Origin: an uncultured Dehalococcoidia bacterium
GTDB lineage: Bacteria; Chloroflexota; Dehalococcoidia; Lucifugimonadales; CATOSD01
Length of the DNA stretch: 64,000 nt
Assembly (NCBI GenBank): GCA_951812395.1
Contig: CATOSD010000001.1
Span: forward strand, 1,585,108-1,649,107
Direction: 5' to 3'
The position numbers and the translations under genes were made by a program. Positions 24,872-33,237 of this stretch are shown here, in pieces. Each line of letters opens with the position of its first letter. Position 1 is the first letter of the stretch. The notes under the pieces are model-generated. The model was not told the DNA's origin. It saw only the letters and a list, made by a program, of their open reading frames with translations, and ran no database searches.

Positions 24872-26137
24872 CTAGAGCCTCACCTGGCCGCTGCCGAGAA
24901 CGACCCACTTGTAGGAGGTCAGCTCCCGCAGCCCCATCGGCCCACGCGCGTGCATCTTGTTGGTGCTGATGGCGACTTCCGCTCCGAGCCCGAACTGGCC
25001 GCCGTCGTTGAAGCGAGTGGATGTGTTGACCATAACGGCGCTGGAGTCCACGTCGTCCAGGAACCTCATAGCCGCCGAGTAGTCTTCCGTCACAATCGCC
25101 TCCGAGTGGCCGGAGCCGTAGCTGACGATGTGGTCCAGCGCCTCGTCCAGCGAGTCCACTATCTTGACGGCGGCAGTCAGCGACAGGAACTCGGTGCTCC
25201 AGTCCTCTTCCTCTGCCGGGCTCACTTTCAGAGCCTCGGTCGGTCCAAGTATGCTGAGCGCACGCCTGTCGCAACGCGCCTCCACCCCGTCCCCACCGAA
25301 CGCCTCGGCGAGCCGTGGCAGGTACGTCGGGGCGATTGCGGAGTGCACCAGCACGGTGTCGAGCGCGTTGCACACCGAGGGGCGCTGCACCTTTGCGTTG
25401 TGCACTATATTCACTGCCATGTCAACGTCGGCCGACCTGTCCACGTAGGTGTGGCAAACGCCCACACCGCCCGTCACCGCGGGCACCGTGGCCTCTGCCG
25501 CCACCCGGTTTATCAGCTCCTGCCCGCCGCGGGGGATGATCAAGTCTATCACGCCTCGCATCGTGAGCATGTGTCCCACCAGGGCGCGGTCGGTGGACTC
25601 GATTCGCTGCACCGCGTCTCGTGGCAGCCCGGCTTCTTCGAGCGAGTCCCTCACCAGCTCCGCGAGCGCCGCGTTGGAGTGGGCCGCCTCCCTGCCGCCG
25701 CGCAGGATCACCGCGTTGCCCGACTTCAGACACAGCGCCGAGATGTCGACTGTCACATTGGGTCGGCTCTCGTATATGGCCCCTATGACGCCCAGCGGCA
25801 CAGTGCGCCGGCCTACCCGCAGGCCGTTGGGCATCTCCCGCATGTCGAGCGTCTCCCCAACCGGGTCGGGTAGCGTGGCCACCGCACGCACGTCGGCCGC
25901 CAGGCCCGATAGCCTGTCGTCGTCGAGCATAAGCCTGTCCAGAAGCGCGTCGCTGAGACCGGCCTGCCTACCGGCCTCGAGGTCCCGCTCGTTGGCCGCC
26001 AGTATCTCGCTCCGCCTGCGGGCCAGCCCGTCGGCAACCCTCTCGATCGCCGTGTTCTTAGCGTGGCCGCTGGCCTTCGCCAGCAGTCGGGCCGCTTCCC
26101 TCGCCGCGGCGCCTTTATTCGTCAATTCGTCGTTCAA
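24872..26137 (-). CDS. proA: Gamma-glutamyl phosphate reductase
   Basis: A 421-aa NADPH-dependent enzyme reducing glutamyl-5-phosphate to the semialdehyde in proline synthesis. Catalytic Cys in RPSVCNALDTVLVH. Other family blocks are GVIGAIYESRPNVTVD, SGNAVILRGG, IIPRGG and STRFNDGGQFGLGAEVAIST. I choose the TTG at 26137 because GAGGT lies 6 nt upstream and the resulting length is standard; an ATG at 26167 lacks a ribosome site. Follows proB by 55 nt. Confidence 0.96.
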   Translation of the reverse strand: MNDELTNKGAAAREAARLLAKASGHAKNTAIERVADGLARRRSEILAANERDLEAGRQAGLSDALLDRLMLDDDRLSGLAADVRAVATLPDPVGETLDMREMPNGLRVGRRTVPLGVIGAIYESRPNVTVDISALCLKSGNAVILRGGREAAHSNAALAELVRDSLEEAGLPRDAVQRIESTDRALVGHMLTMRGVIDLIIPRGGQELINRVAAEATVPAVTGGVGVCHTYVDRSADVDMAVNIVHNAKVQRPSVCNALDTVLVHSAIAPTYLPRLAEAFGGDGVEARCDRRALSILGPTEALKVSPAEEEDWSTEFLSLTAAVKIVDSLDEALDHIVSYGSGHSEAIVTEDYSAAMRFLDDVDSSAVMVNTSTRFNDGGQFGLGAEVAISTNKMHARGPMGLRELTSYKWVVLGSGQVRL

Positions 26138-26192
26138 CTTCGCACCTCGCCAATCACCGGCGCCCATGCCGCCAATCAAGAATACTGACAGA

Positions 26193-27338
26193 CTACAACA
26201 CCACCATGTTGCTTCTGTGGACCACCTCTTCCCCATACTGGTGGCCCAGGGTCTCGGCTATAAGTCCCGAGTGGATACCCATAATCCTAGCCACCTCGTG
26301 GGAGGCGTAGTTGGTTATCCCGCAGGCTATCTGGACGCTGGACGCGTCCGTAATGGAGATGATATCTCCTCGGTTGAACGGGCCTTTGACGCCCTTGACG
26401 CCGGCGGGCAGCAGGCTGCGCTGCCTATCGCGCAATACGGCGGCCGCACCGTCGTCGACCACAATCTCTCCCCGTGTGGATAGGCCGCTGAGCATCCACC
26501 GTTTGCGGCTCTCCATCTTCGAACTGGTGGCGGGGAAGTAAGTGCCGATGCTCTCGCCATCCAGCAGCCTGAGCAGTACGTTCTGCTCCTTGCCGCTGGC
26601 CATTACCACGCTTATGCCCGACGCGGCAGCGAGTCGCGCGGCGTACAGCTTCGTCGCCATTCCTCCGCGGCCCCGGCCGTCCCACGAGCCGCCCGCGATT
26701 TCATCGAGATGCTTGCCCGCGCGCTCCACGTATGGGATGAGCTGCGCTTCGGGGACAATGTGTGGGTCCGCGGTGTACAACCCTGCCAACTCGCCAAGAA
26801 GCACCAGCAGATCGGCGTCCACCAGGTTCGCCACCATGGCCGATAGCGTGTCGTTGTCGCCGAACACGTCGCCCTCCAGTTCCTCCACTGCCACGACGTC
26901 GTTCTCGTTAATCACGGGCACAACGTGGCGGTCGAGCAGCGCCAGCAGCGTGTTACGAACGTTCAAATACCCCAGCCGGTCCACCAGGTCACGGCGCGAC
27001 AGGAGCGCCTGCGCGACGTGTATCTCGTGCCAGGAGAACAGCTGCTCGTAGGCGTTCATAAGGTGCCCCTGGCCGATGGCGGCCAGCGCCTGCCGCAGAC
27101 TGAGTGCCTTGGCGCCGGGTTCCAGCTTCAGCACGTGGCGACCCGCGGCCACGGCCCCGGACGACACCAACAGCACGTCGTAACCCTGCTCGCGTGCGCG
27201 GGCCACCTGCCCAACCACGGTGGACATAACCTCGAGGTCTAGCTTATCCGTGCCACCGGTGAGCAGGCTGGTGCCCACCTTCAAGACTATTCTGCTGTTC
27301 GGGGGGACGCCGTTTCGCGCGCGGTCGCCGTAGCTCAC
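26193..27338 (-). CDS. proB: Glutamate 5-kinase
   Basis: A 381-aa enzyme phosphorylating glutamate, the first step of proline synthesis and the usual point of proline feedback control. The amino-acid kinase domain has RIVLKVGTSLL, LLVSSGAVAAG, FGDNDTLSAMVA and GRGRGGMATKLYAA. A C-terminal PUA domain follows (about 285-370, KGVKGPFNRGDIISI). GTG start with only a weak upstream GAGG. First gene of proB-proA, divergent from the PLP enzyme gene. Confidence 0.96.
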   Translation of the reverse strand: MSYGDRARNGVPPNSRIVLKVGTSLLTGGTDKLDLEVMSTVVGQVARAREQGYDVLLVSSGAVAAGRHVLKLEPGAKALSLRQALAAIGQGHLMNAYEQLFSWHEIHVAQALLSRRDLVDRLGYLNVRNTLLALLDRHVVPVINENDVVAVEELEGDVFGDNDTLSAMVANLVDADLLVLLGELAGLYTADPHIVPEAQLIPYVERAGKHLDEIAGGSWDGRGRGGMATKLYAARLAAASGISVVMASGKEQNVLLRLLDGESIGTYFPATSSKMESRKRWMLSGLSTRGEIVVDDGAAAVLRDRQRSLLPAGVKGVKGPFNRGDIISITDASSVQIACGITNYASHEVARIMGIHSGLIAETLGHQYGEEVVHRSNMVVL

Positions 27339-27579
27339 GGTCCGGGTTGCCTCACGGGTTGGCTTGGGCTGGCGGCATGGCCTGGCGGCGCCGGATCGCG
27401 AGCGCCTGGCACAGGTGTCATTATAGCAGCAACTTCCGTCAGCCGTGGAGCCGGGCGATTCGTTCCGTCCTGTGGCTCACGCCGCTCGAGTCCGAACCCT
27501 GGCGGCCCGGTCTTCCCCACCGAGCGCCTGGGATGATAGACTTGCTCGGCAAGAAAGCAGAGAAAGGAGCATACCAGCA

Positions 27580-28731
27580 ATGGCCGGTTCAGATTGGGGA
27601 GACATCTACAGGGAGTTGGGGGCCAAGCCCATAATCAACGCCATCGGGAGCGTGACCATGCTGGGAGGCTCATCGCCCATTCCGGAGGTCAAGGAGGCCA
27701 TGGAACGGGCGGACTCGGCCTACCTGCCGCTGATGGAGTTGGAGGAAAAGGCAGGGCAGGCCATCGCCGATATGGTCGACGTACCGGCGGCCTACATCAC
27801 CGCGGGCGCGGGCTCCGCGCTGACACTTGCGACCGCGGCTCTGATGGCGGGCGACGACGACGACAAGATACAGCAGCTTCCGGACACGTCCGGCATGAAG
27901 AACGAGATACTCATCCAGACACGGCAGCGCTACTGGTACGACAGGTGCCTCGAGCTCGCGGGCGCTAAGCTTGTCGAGTACGGTAGCGATGAGCGGACGA
28001 CCCGAGCCGACCTGGAGGCGGCCATCGGCCCCAACACGGCGGCGGTCCACTACTACGCCGTGGAGCAGGACATCGACCCCAATGCGCTTCCGCTTGAGGA
28101 CACCATCGAGATAGCCCACGCTCGCGGTGTACCGGTCACGGTGGATGCGGCAGGCCAGATCTATCCGCTGGACCTGTTCGGCAAGTACATACGAATGGGC
28201 GCGGACTTCCAGTGCGTGGCCGCGAAGTACCTGGGCGCCACCCAGTCCGTTGGCCTCGCGCTGGGCACCGAGGACATGATCCACAAGCTGTCTCTCCAGT
28301 CGTTCGTTGGCTACGAGGGGCGTCGCATTCGAGGCGTTGGCCGGCCGCAGAAGGTGGATCGCCAGGAGATGGTGGGCGCGGTCGCGGCGGTGCGGCACTG
28401 GATGACCATGAACCACGAGGAGCGCCTGGCGTCCGTCGAGGCGAGATGCCAGACCTTGCTGGGTATTCTGAAGGGCACGGAGGACAAGGGCCTCAAGAGC
28501 GTCATGCTCGACAACGTTATAGGCCACCAGCCATTCGGCCTCGAGCTGAGCGTCGACCAGGGTGTGGCCGGCATGAGCGCCCAGCAGGTCGTCGACAAGC
28601 TGAAGGAAGGCGACCCGCCCATCTGGACGCGTGTCCGCGAGGGCGAGGAGAACATAGTCATCCACATGTTCGGACTCGCCGAGGGCGAAGAGGTCATCGT
28701 CGGCGAGCGAATCAGGGACCTGTTCATCTAG
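27580..28731 (+). CDS. SelA-like PLP-dependent enzyme (aminotransferase class V fold)
   Basis: A 383-aa fold-type I PLP protein of the SelA/DgaE superfamily. The N-terminus YRELGAKPIINAIGSVTMLGG is typical; ITAGAGSALTLATAAL binds cofactor; the Schiff-base Lys is in QCVAAKYLGATQSVG (about residue 214). It lacks the long N-terminal domain of true SelA and no tRNA-Sec is seen, so a lyase or ammonia-lyase role on a sugar or amino acid is likelier. AAAGGAG precedes the ATG at 27580; the frame is open farther upstream but not coding-like. Confidence 0.9.
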   Translation: MAGSDWGDIYRELGAKPIINAIGSVTMLGGSSPIPEVKEAMERADSAYLPLMELEEKAGQAIADMVDVPAAYITAGAGSALTLATAALMAGDDDDKIQQLPDTSGMKNEILIQTRQRYWYDRCLELAGAKLVEYGSDERTTRADLEAAIGPNTAAVHYYAVEQDIDPNALPLEDTIEIAHARGVPVTVDAAGQIYPLDLFGKYIRMGADFQCVAAKYLGATQSVGLALGTEDMIHKLSLQSFVGYEGRRIRGVGRPQKVDRQEMVGAVAAVRHWMTMNHEERLASVEARCQTLLGILKGTEDKGLKSVMLDNVIGHQPFGLELSVDQGVAGMSAQQVVDKLKEGDPPIWTRVREGEENIVIHMFGLAEGEEVIVGERIRDLFI

Positions 28732-28773
28732 GGAACCACTGAACAAATGACGGTATCTCGTATGTGATGGACA

Positions 28774-28881
28774 CAAACTGGACAGTCCAAGGTGTTCCTT
28801 CCTCCTACGGTTTCTCGAGAGACGTCTTATGGTCCTGACACGCGTCTGCTAGGGCGTAACTGCGTTCGTTTGTCCAGTTTG
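28774..28881. repeat. 11-bp perfect inverted repeat pair
   Basis: CAAACTGGACA (28774-28784) and TGTCCAGTTTG (28871-28881) are perfect inverse copies 86 nt apart, next to the IS5-type remnant. They could be the ends of a small non-autonomous element or unrelated secondary structure. Confidence 0.5.
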
Positions 28882-28898
28882 GGCGCACTACGCCCTGG

Positions 28899-29239
28899 TC
28901 AGGCTGCCAATAATTGCTCCGCCCTTGTCGAGTTCGTCAGCCCCAGTAGCAATGTCAGTCGTTGCGTGTTCATTGCCAACACTCGGCAACGCGCCTTGGC
29001 GTATCCCAAGTGCCGCTTCACATACAAGAACGGTTGCTCCACCTCCACGATCGTACTCCCCGAAACCGAAGCCCCTGGGACTCCAGATGACGGTCGATCT
29101 CCTCGAACAGACCCTGTGTCAACTCGTGCTCTTGCAGCAGATTGCGGAAGTTCAGAATCGTCGTCTTGTCCGGAAGCGGGGGCGACAGCCGCAACCCTGC
29201 GAACCGTCTCACTGATAAGAGTTGGAACCAGCGGCACAA
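28899..29239 (-). pseudogene. IS5-family transposase remnant with internal deletion
   Basis: One frame (29239-29018) reads PDKTTILNFRNLLQEHEL ... FEEIDRHLESQGL, the N-terminal part of IS5-type transposases. A second frame, from about 29060 to 28899, reads VEQPFLYVKRHLGYAKARCR and NTQRLTLLLGL, their C-terminal end. The whole DDE catalytic centre between them is missing and the two parts are out of frame. This is a decayed, non-functional copy. Terminal repeats could not be defined. Confidence 0.8.
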
Positions 29240-29341
29240 CCTTCGTTATGGTCGGCCTCTTCAGTTACTATCGATCGCCTCTAAGGGTTCTGTTAGAAAC
29301 TCGAAGCGCCCTTTATGGATGATCTATGCTTTAGTCAAGGC

Positions 29342-30118
29342 TCAGCGCGTTAACACTACAAACCCCTTCCGCCGGAATATCGCCTGCGCCTCCGGGCCCA
29401 GAAGGAACTCCACGAACCGCTCGGCGAGAGCTGGACTCGAAGTGCGCCCAACTACCGCGGCCGGGTAGACAATCGGCTCGTGGCTCTCCGCAGGCACTAT
29501 GTCCAGCGTTCGCACGCCTTCCACCGCATCCGCATCCGTACGGTACACGATGGCGGCGTCTACGTTGCCGGACTGCGCGTAGGCCAACGCCGACCGCACG
29601 TCCGGCGCGAACACCAGTGAGCCTCCGGCCGGCTCCCACAGCCCAAGGCTGGACAACGACTGCCTGGCGTACAGGCCCGCCGGCGCGAGCTGGGGGTCGG
29701 CCACAGCAACGCGCACTCCGTCCCGCCTCAGCAATTCGACGAGTGAAGTTGGGGAGACCTGGGGTGAACGCGTCGCAACCACAAGCACATTGCCGAACAA
29801 CTCAGCCGGATCCCCTTCGACAAGCCCCTCGGCACGCAGGTCGTCCATAGGGGAATTCCCCGCGGATATGAACACGTCCGCCGGGGCGCCGCCAACTATC
29901 TGCCGTGCAAGGGTCTGCGAACCCCCATAGCTGAACGACACGCTCGCGTCGCCATTCCGCTCGAACTCTTTCTCCACTTCGCCCATGGCGTCCGCCAGGC
30001 TGGCCGCCGCGAGCACCAGAATCTCGGGCCGCTCTTCCGACCGGTCAGAACACGCTCCCAGCACGCAGGCCAGCACAACCACCACCGCGACAGCCCGCAA
30101 TCCGCCGGGCAGGCTCAC
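29342..30118 (-). CDS. modA: Molybdate ABC transporter substrate-binding protein
   Basis: A 258-aa lipoprotein: hydrophobic signal AVVVVLACVLGAC with a lipobox Cys, then ILVLAAASLADAM, VSFSYGGSQTLARQI, GAPADVFISAG, and a C-terminal FLLGPEAQAIFRRKGF, all typical of ModA/WtpA binding proteins. The GTG start overlaps the MFS stop by 4 nt (GTGA), implying coupled translation. No permease or ATPase gene is adjacent; modB lies at 59718. Confidence 0.92.
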   Translation of the reverse strand: MSLPGGLRAVAVVVVLACVLGACSDRSEERPEILVLAAASLADAMGEVEKEFERNGDASVSFSYGGSQTLARQIVGGAPADVFISAGNSPMDDLRAEGLVEGDPAELFGNVLVVATRSPQVSPTSLVELLRRDGVRVAVADPQLAPAGLYARQSLSSLGLWEPAGGSLVFAPDVRSALAYAQSGNVDAAIVYRTDADAVEGVRTLDIVPAESHEPIVYPAAVVGRTSSPALAERFVEFLLGPEAQAIFRRKGFVVLTR

Positions 30119-31362
30119 GCGTGGCCCCTGGGAGTTGCGGCGGTCTCGGCATCGGCCGGCCTCTCCCTCGCCGTGAGCGCGGCGGCCACGCCCACGAACT
30201 GCACCGCGGTCGCCAGAAAGAATGCCATCTCCAGCGAATCGGTCGTATCGCTGATCCAGCCGCTCACCACCGGCGCGATGAAGGCGCTGGATATGCCGAC
30301 GGTGTTCATCACCCCCATCACCGTGCCCATGCCCACGCGCCCGGACGCGAAGGTGTGGTCGCCCGCCCAGGACACGATGATCGGATTCCACGCCAGCGCC
30401 CCCAGGAATCCGTACGCCACGAACGCGCCGAGAATGGCCGGCGTCGAGTCGACGACTGCCGCGACCGACAACATGACGGCCGAACCGGTGAGCATGGCCA
30501 GCGTCAGGCCCTTACGCCCCAGCCTGTCCGAGAGCCTGCCCCAGGTGAGCGCGCCCACCAGCGACGCGCCCGCGACGGCCGATGTGAACAGCCCGGCCCT
30601 CGTGATGGACATGTCGTGCTGGTTCACGAGGAAGCTGGGGCCCCAGGTGAAGATGACCATGTAGGCGTACAGCGCGCAGAAGTTGGTTACGCACAGAGGG
30701 GTGAAGTCGCGGTTTCGGAATAGGAAGGCCAGACCGCCCTCGACCTTGGGCGCCTTGGGCACTCCCCGAATCACGATGCCTATAAGCGCGGCCATGAGCA
30801 GCGTGGGCACGAGCATGAACAGGTATGGCGCGCGCCAGCTTTCGGACACGGAGTAGAGCAATCCCGCCATGCCAAGCCCGAGCGCCGACCCGAGCGCCAT
30901 GCCGGACGTGACCACCGACGAGCTCGTGCCCCGCCACCGGGACGGAACCGAGCTAATGGTAATGCCGTAAGATCCCGCATAGTACGCGCCCGCACCGAAT
31001 CCCTGTATCCCGATGAACAGCAGCAACAGCAGGTAGCTGGCGCTGAACAGTCCGATGCAGAACAGCCCGAGGCCGATAATCAGGTACATAACGACCAGCA
31101 CCCTCTTGAGGCCGAACCGGTCGCCCAGCACTCCCGAGGGAATCTGCATGAAGACGTATGTTATGAAGTAGACGCTGGAGATTGCGCCGCTCTGCGCGTC
31201 GGTCAGCCCGAAGTCGTCGGCTATGACCGGCAGCAGCGGGAAGAGGATGCTGCGATCGAGGTACAGAACAGACCAGCCGAGAGCGAGCGCTGCCACGATG
31301 AGGTGGACGCGCCACCGCTCGGCGAAGGGCCGCCGGTCTGCCGTTCGCTCCGACTCACGCAT
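30115..31362 (-). CDS. MFS transporter
   Basis: A 415-aa major-facilitator protein with about 12 membrane segments. The loop-2/3 signature is GVLGDRFGLKRVLVV and the second-half equivalent is WGRLSDRLGRKGL. A GGYAYYAGSYG-like segment (IGIQGFGAGAYYAGS) is in helix 4-5. ATG at 31362, ribosome site weak. Overlaps modA by 4 nt. The substrate is unknown. Coupling to modA hints at an anion or metal-related role but could be accidental. Confidence 0.92.
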   Translation of the reverse strand: MRESERTADRRPFAERWRVHLIVAALALGWSVLYLDRSILFPLLPVIADDFGLTDAQSGAISSVYFITYVFMQIPSGVLGDRFGLKRVLVVMYLIIGLGLFCIGLFSASYLLLLLFIGIQGFGAGAYYAGSYGITISSVPSRWRGTSSSVVTSGMALGSALGLGMAGLLYSVSESWRAPYLFMLVPTLLMAALIGIVIRGVPKAPKVEGGLAFLFRNRDFTPLCVTNFCALYAYMVIFTWGPSFLVNQHDMSITRAGLFTSAVAGASLVGALTWGRLSDRLGRKGLTLAMLTGSAVMLSVAAVVDSTPAILGAFVAYGFLGALAWNPIIVSWAGDHTFASGRVGMGTVMGVMNTVGISSAFIAPVVSGWISDTTDSLEMAFFLATAVQFVGVAAALTARERPADAETAATPRGHA

Positions 31363-31449
31363 GGACGGGATGTTATCAAAGTGAAAGTCCAGCGGACACC
31401 CCCCGGCACTACATACGCCATCCCCTGGATGGGCTGGAACGGCATCGCT

Positions 31450-31478
31450 TTGACACTTAGAACAAGCTGTGCTAGACT
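31450..31478 (+). promoter_or_regulatory. Strong sigma70-type promoter upstream of the helicase leader
   Basis: Perfect TTGACA (31450-31455), 17-nt spacer and TAGACT (31473-31478) preceded by TGTGC. Predicted start near 31485, leaving an untranslated leader of about 140 nt before the helicase. Confidence 0.85.
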
Positions 31479-31532
31479 TCCCGCCAAGACGGAATGCTTC
31501 GACGATACCCAACAAATCCACTTTTGCGTACT

Positions 31533-31570
31533 AAAGAGGGCGGACGCCTATGGGCGTCGCGCCCTCTTTT
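31533..31570 (+). terminator. Attenuator-like terminator in the helicase leader
   Basis: AAAGAGGGC (31533-31541) pairs perfectly with GCCCTCTTT (31561-31569), with an inner GACGCC/GGCGTC stem and a TATG loop, ending in TTTT. It lies between the promoter and the helicase start, so it would stop transcription after about 85 nt unless bypassed. No gene ends just upstream on this strand, so it is not an ordinary 3' terminator. Confidence 0.85.
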
Positions 31571-31623
31571 GCTTTCGGGGCGTTTTGCTGGCGCCCCCAC
31601 CCGACTCATAGGAGGTCTTTCCC

Positions 31624-33156
31624 ATTAAGTTACCCAAAATCACACGCAAGATAGGGGGCATGTTCAAGCGCCCCCCTATGGAAGAACCCATTGCTCGGGG
31701 TAACCCTCCGGTCGTCGACCGCCCAAGTAGCGAGGTCTTGATCTCTCTGACCGGGACTCCGAGCGCGAAGCCCGCCAGGCGCGTCGAACGCTCGGCATCT
31801 GCGATAGAAGCCCCGCCGCGCCGGGACACACGCCCCACAAGGCGTCGCACCCCGCGAGACCGCGACCGGGACCGCAGTGAGCGCGAGTCGCGACAGCGAC
31901 CGCAACACTCCCGCGACGACGCGCGCGACCAGAGGCCGCGCCGCCGGCGCGAGCGTACCGAAGCTCCGGTGTATGAACCCCGGCCCACTCCCGCCCCCGC
32001 TCCCGCCATTCCAACAGACCTGCCGGAACAGGCCTCCTTCGGCGAGCTCACAGTCTCCGGCGCCATGGGCCACGCCCTTGACAGGATGGGCTATTCCGAG
32101 CCTACTCCCGTCCAGTCTCAGGTCGTTCCACTGGCCACGCAGGGTCTGGACGTAGTAGGCCAGGCGCAGACCGGCACAGGAAAGACTGCGGCCTTCGGCA
32201 TTCCCATCGTCGAGCTTATCGACGGCGAGTCCACCCAGATACAGGCGCTGGTTCTCACGCCAACGCGAGAGCTCGCCATGCAGGTCAGCGACGAAGTTTC
32301 GACCCTTGGCCAGTTCCAGGGCGTGCGCTGCCTGACCGTGTACGGTGGGCAGTCGATGAATGTGCAGCTCGACGGCCTGCGCAGGCGTCCCCAGGTCGTG
32401 GTGGCCACCCCGGGCCGGCTGATGGACCACATGAGCCGCCGCACTATCAGCCTTTCCGACGTGCGGATCGTCGTGCTGGACGAGGCCGACCAGATGCTGG
32501 ACATCGGTTTCGTCGACGACATCGAGCGTATTCTCCGGGCCACGCCGAGCACGCGCCAGACGCTGTTGTTCTCAGCGACGATGCCCGGGCCGATTCGCAG
32601 GCTGGCCCGGCGATACCTGCGAGACCCGGAGTGGATCAGGGTGGGCGGTGACGCCGAGCCTGTCGAGCAGGTCGACCAGTTGTACTACGAGGTCGCCGCG
32701 CAAGACCGCCAGAGGGCACTGGACGGTCTCCTGGCAGACCACGACCATGTGACCCAGGCGCTCATCTTCCGCCGCACCAAGATAGGCGTGGACAGACTCG
32801 TGTACCACCTGGAGCGCGAGGGATTCGATGCCGAGGCGATACACGGCGACATGACCCAGGCCCACCGCGAGAGGGTGATGCGCCGGTTCAGGGAGAAGGG
32901 GCTGCGCGTGCTGGTCGCGACCAACGTCGCGGCCCGCGGTCTGGACATCCCCGCTGTCTCCCACGTCATCAACTACGACATGCCCAGCAACCTGGAAGAG
33001 TACGTCCACCGTATTGGCAGGACGGCCCGCATGGGACGCCCCGGCACAGCCATAACGTTCGTGTCGGACGTGCTCGACTTCTCCACGCTGGACGTGATCC
33101 AGGAACACGTCGGCGGCGACTTGCGCCAGGAGCGCCTGGCCTTCCTCTACGGCTAG
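31624..33156 (+). CDS. DEAD-box ATP-dependent RNA helicase
   Basis: About 510 aa. A basic Arg/Pro-rich N-terminal arm of roughly 120 residues precedes the Q motif (FGELTVSGAMGHALDRMGYS), AQTGTGKTAAF (Walker A), PTRELAM, DEAD (in VLDEADQML), SAT, ARGLDIP and HRIGRTAR. A RhlE/CshA-like RNA remodeller, probably for ribosome assembly or cold growth. The best ribosome site, AGGAGG (31610-31615), is 8 nt before an in-frame ATT at 31624. The first ATG (31660) is 44 nt downstream with a badly spaced GGGGG. I place the start at ATT, with ATG 31660 as the alternative. Confidence 0.93.
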   Translation: MKLPKITRKIGGMFKRPPMEEPIARGNPPVVDRPSSEVLISLTGTPSAKPARRVERSASAIEAPPRRDTRPTRRRTPRDRDRDRSERESRQRPQHSRDDARDQRPRRRRERTEAPVYEPRPTPAPAPAIPTDLPEQASFGELTVSGAMGHALDRMGYSEPTPVQSQVVPLATQGLDVVGQAQTGTGKTAAFGIPIVELIDGESTQIQALVLTPTRELAMQVSDEVSTLGQFQGVRCLTVYGGQSMNVQLDGLRRRPQVVVATPGRLMDHMSRRTISLSDVRIVVLDEADQMLDIGFVDDIERILRATPSTRQTLLFSATMPGPIRRLARRYLRDPEWIRVGGDAEPVEQVDQLYYEVAAQDRQRALDGLLADHDHVTQALIFRRTKIGVDRLVYHLEREGFDAEAIHGDMTQAHRERVMRRFREKGLRVLVATNVAARGLDIPAVSHVINYDMPSNLEEYVHRIGRTARMGRPGTAITFVSDVLDFSTLDVIQEHVGGDLRQERLAFLYG

Positions 33157-33161
33157 CTGCC

Positions 33162-33207
33162 CATCCTACCCTTCTTCCGTCAAAGGAAGAGGGTCAGGAT
33201 AGGTGTC
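33162..33207 (+). terminator. Probable terminator/repeat relic after the helicase
   Basis: Imperfect inverted repeat CATCCTACCCTTCTTCC ... GGAAGAGGGTCAGGATAGG just after the helicase stop. The sequence looks like a diverged, head-to-head form of the palindromic repeat. No T-tract. Confidence 0.5.
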
Positions 33208-33237
33208 ACAGTTCCCCGCACCCACCCAGGCTATCGC

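Noticed and set aside
27580..28731. Assignment as true selenocysteine synthase SelA
   Set aside because: Shorter than SelA and no selenocysteine machinery or tRNA-Sec nearby; only the fold is supported.
31494..31628. 44-codon open frame in the helicase leader as a real gene
   Set aside because: It runs through the terminator hairpin and has no ribosome site; kept only as a possible leader peptide in the attenuator finding.
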